Of a DNA stretch of 64,000 nucleotides, positions 62,821 through 64,000 are shown piece by piece; the first letter of the stretch is position 1; the number at the start of each line of letters is the position of its first letter. The notes beneath the pieces are model-generated. The model was not told where the DNA came from and did not search any database. It was given only the letters and a program-made list of their open reading frames with translations. A program made the translations under genes and the position numbers. Origin of the DNA: Achatina immaculata (Eukaryota > Mollusca > Gastropoda > Stylommatophora > Achatinidae). The stretch spans positions 1,192,471 to 1,256,470 of the forward strand of contig CM019710.1 in assembly GCA_009760885.1 (NCBI GenBank), written 5' to 3'.

Positions 62821-64000
62821 ACTAACATCAAGCCTGGTAACTCATAGCTGACATACTAACATCAAGACTAGTGAACCATAGCTGACATACCAGCATTAAG
62901 ACTGGTGACTCATTGATGACATACTAACATGACTGGTAAACAATAGATGACATACTAACATCAGGACTGGTGAATCATTGCTGACATACTAACATGAATG
63001 GTAAACAATAGCTGACATACTAACATTAGGACTGGCGAACCATAGCTGACATACCAACATCTGGACTCATGAACCATAGCTGACCAAGACCCTGTCCCAC
63101 CTCTCTGTTGCTACCATCACTAACAGATTATAGCATGTCTAACATGGCAGGGATAGCCATACTCCTCATGGTGATGGACCCTGCTAAAGAACTATTCAAC
63201 ACCCTCCCTTTTTAGTTCCACTCCAGGGACTGACAAAAAAATAATTAGCTATCGAAATCAACTCCCAATTTACCAGCTTGATGTGCCTCAACATCTTCAC
63301 AACACTGGCTGCAAAAGAACACCAGCTCAAGGTTCCTGGGAGACAAAAGAAGAGGCACCTAGATAATGTGGAAGGTTGCCAAGTGGTCACTGTGGTGAAC
63401 AGCATCTCCCATTTGCACTTCATAATCCACCTCAGTAACAACAAACTGTCTACTTCTGATTAAGAAAAAATATCTTGAAAACTATGCTACAACACTGTGG
63501 CATTATGTACACAAGATTATCCATTTCACTTTATTCATTTGCTTGTCCCATGCAGAACTGTGCCTCCCAAACAGCACTCCTGTAGGCCTCTCGGTTGTCA
63601 GCAAGATGGCCTGCCTCTGTTGCATCCATTTGCAGATCGTCAATGAAATCTTGCAGGCATCTTCATTTTGGTCTTCCTCTCTTTCTTTTTCCCAATATGT
63701 ATCTTTCCAATACGGTCTTTTCTAAATTATCATGATGTTTAATGTGTCCAAAATAGTTAAGTTTTCTGTCTTTAATCCTCTTTACTGGCCAGCCTTCTTG
63801 AATATTAAGCTCTTGTAGTATAGATATATTTGTTCTTTTTTGTGTCCACGATATTTGGAGAACTCTTCTGTAGCACTTACATTCAAAGGCATTTAAGTGT
63901 TTCTCACCTGTTTTGTTAATTGTCCAGGTCTCACAGGCATATGTTGCGATTGGAAAGATGATCTTATTTTTGTGGTTCTGTCTGCTCCTCTCCACAGAAG
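62821..64000. repeat. 1378-bp tandem duplicate of the end of copy B, runs off window
   Basis: From 62821 the sequence repeats 61443-62622 at a constant offset of 1378: end of the 34-bp array with the copy B-specific units (62821-63085), DR1 (63070-63360) and LINE-C (63528-64000). One base differs by eye near 63758 (GTTAAG for GTTCAG). The junction lies in TTTTGTT|ACTAACATC. Confidence 0.96.

Larger units (their letters stand above)
56422..62823. repeat. 6.4-kb segmental duplication, copy B
   Basis: Near-identical to 40396-46851, with the same nested contents: SINE-1 (56446-56702), LINE-A (57116-57631), 59-bp repeat (58838-59021), SINE-1 remnant (59071-59241), LINE-D (59628-60166), AGT array (60167-60837), 34-bp array (61091-61707), DR1 (61692-61982) and LINE-C (62150-62622). 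Shared disabling mutations show the copies arose after these decayed. Confidence 0.97.

Noticed and set aside
1..64000. A bacterial operon, prophage or defence system
   Set aside because: No operon-like gene runs or ribosome-binding sites. LINE, SINE, mariner, Tigger and hAT content and the microsatellites are those of an animal genome.

Overview
The window is eukaryotic, animal-type repeat DNA and contains no convincing host gene. It holds fragments of at least seven non-LTR retrotransposon (LINE) families, mariner and Tigger/pogo transposase fossils, hAT-like MITEs and tRNA-derived SINEs. About twenty tandem-repeat arrays, two 100-base assembly gaps (27556-27655, 40296-40395) and recent duplications make up much of the rest. 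The element mix and the LINE peptides suggest an invertebrate, most likely a mollusc or other lophotrochozoan; this is inference. Most long open frames are by-products of arrays whose period is a multiple of three (45, 30, 24 bp) or are disabled transposon genes.

Layout. 0-8.1 kb: LINE tails, a Tigger-like transposase tail, a mariner split by LINE-A (2108-3717), then LINE-B (4412-8096) with LINE-C inserted in its 3' UTR. 8.1-12.6 kb: a 45-bp minisatellite and a second copy of the LINE-B/LINE-C composite, together a tandem duplication of about 3 kb. 12.7-21.2 kb: an eroded Tx1/L1-type LINE that has received at least five insertions: two copies of an unusual retroposon whose longer copy starts with 28S rRNA sequence, LINE-D, a Tigger-like element and a tRNA SINE. 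Target duplications are visible for four of these insertions, and for two of them the host LINE reading frame closes across the insertion.

21.7-26 kb: two LINE-C copies and an RNase H-bearing LINE. 26.5-28.5 kb: 44-bp and 41-bp arrays around a gap. 28.5-32.5 kb: a SINE whose internal 24-bp segment has expanded to roughly 110 copies, with a LINE-B copy inserted in the array. 33-38 kb: a long polypurine tract, two hAT-like or dispersed repeats and a run of short-period minisatellites. 40.4-46.85 kb is repeated almost perfectly at 56.42-62.82 kb, and the end of the second copy is tandemly repeated again to the window edge. Between the copies (46.9-56.4 kb) lie a hAT MITE, LINE scraps, SINE heads, a restriction-like endonuclease fragment and one small acidic ORF.

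The most unusual items are (1) the 28S-headed retroposon at 13250-14463 with a GAA tail and a 12-bp target duplication; (2) the minisatellite born inside a SINE at 28540-32504; (3) a dispersed repeat family (DR1) that carries a different minisatellite at the same place in different copies; and (4) the near-identical 6.4-kb and 1.38-kb duplications, which are either very recent or assembly artefacts.
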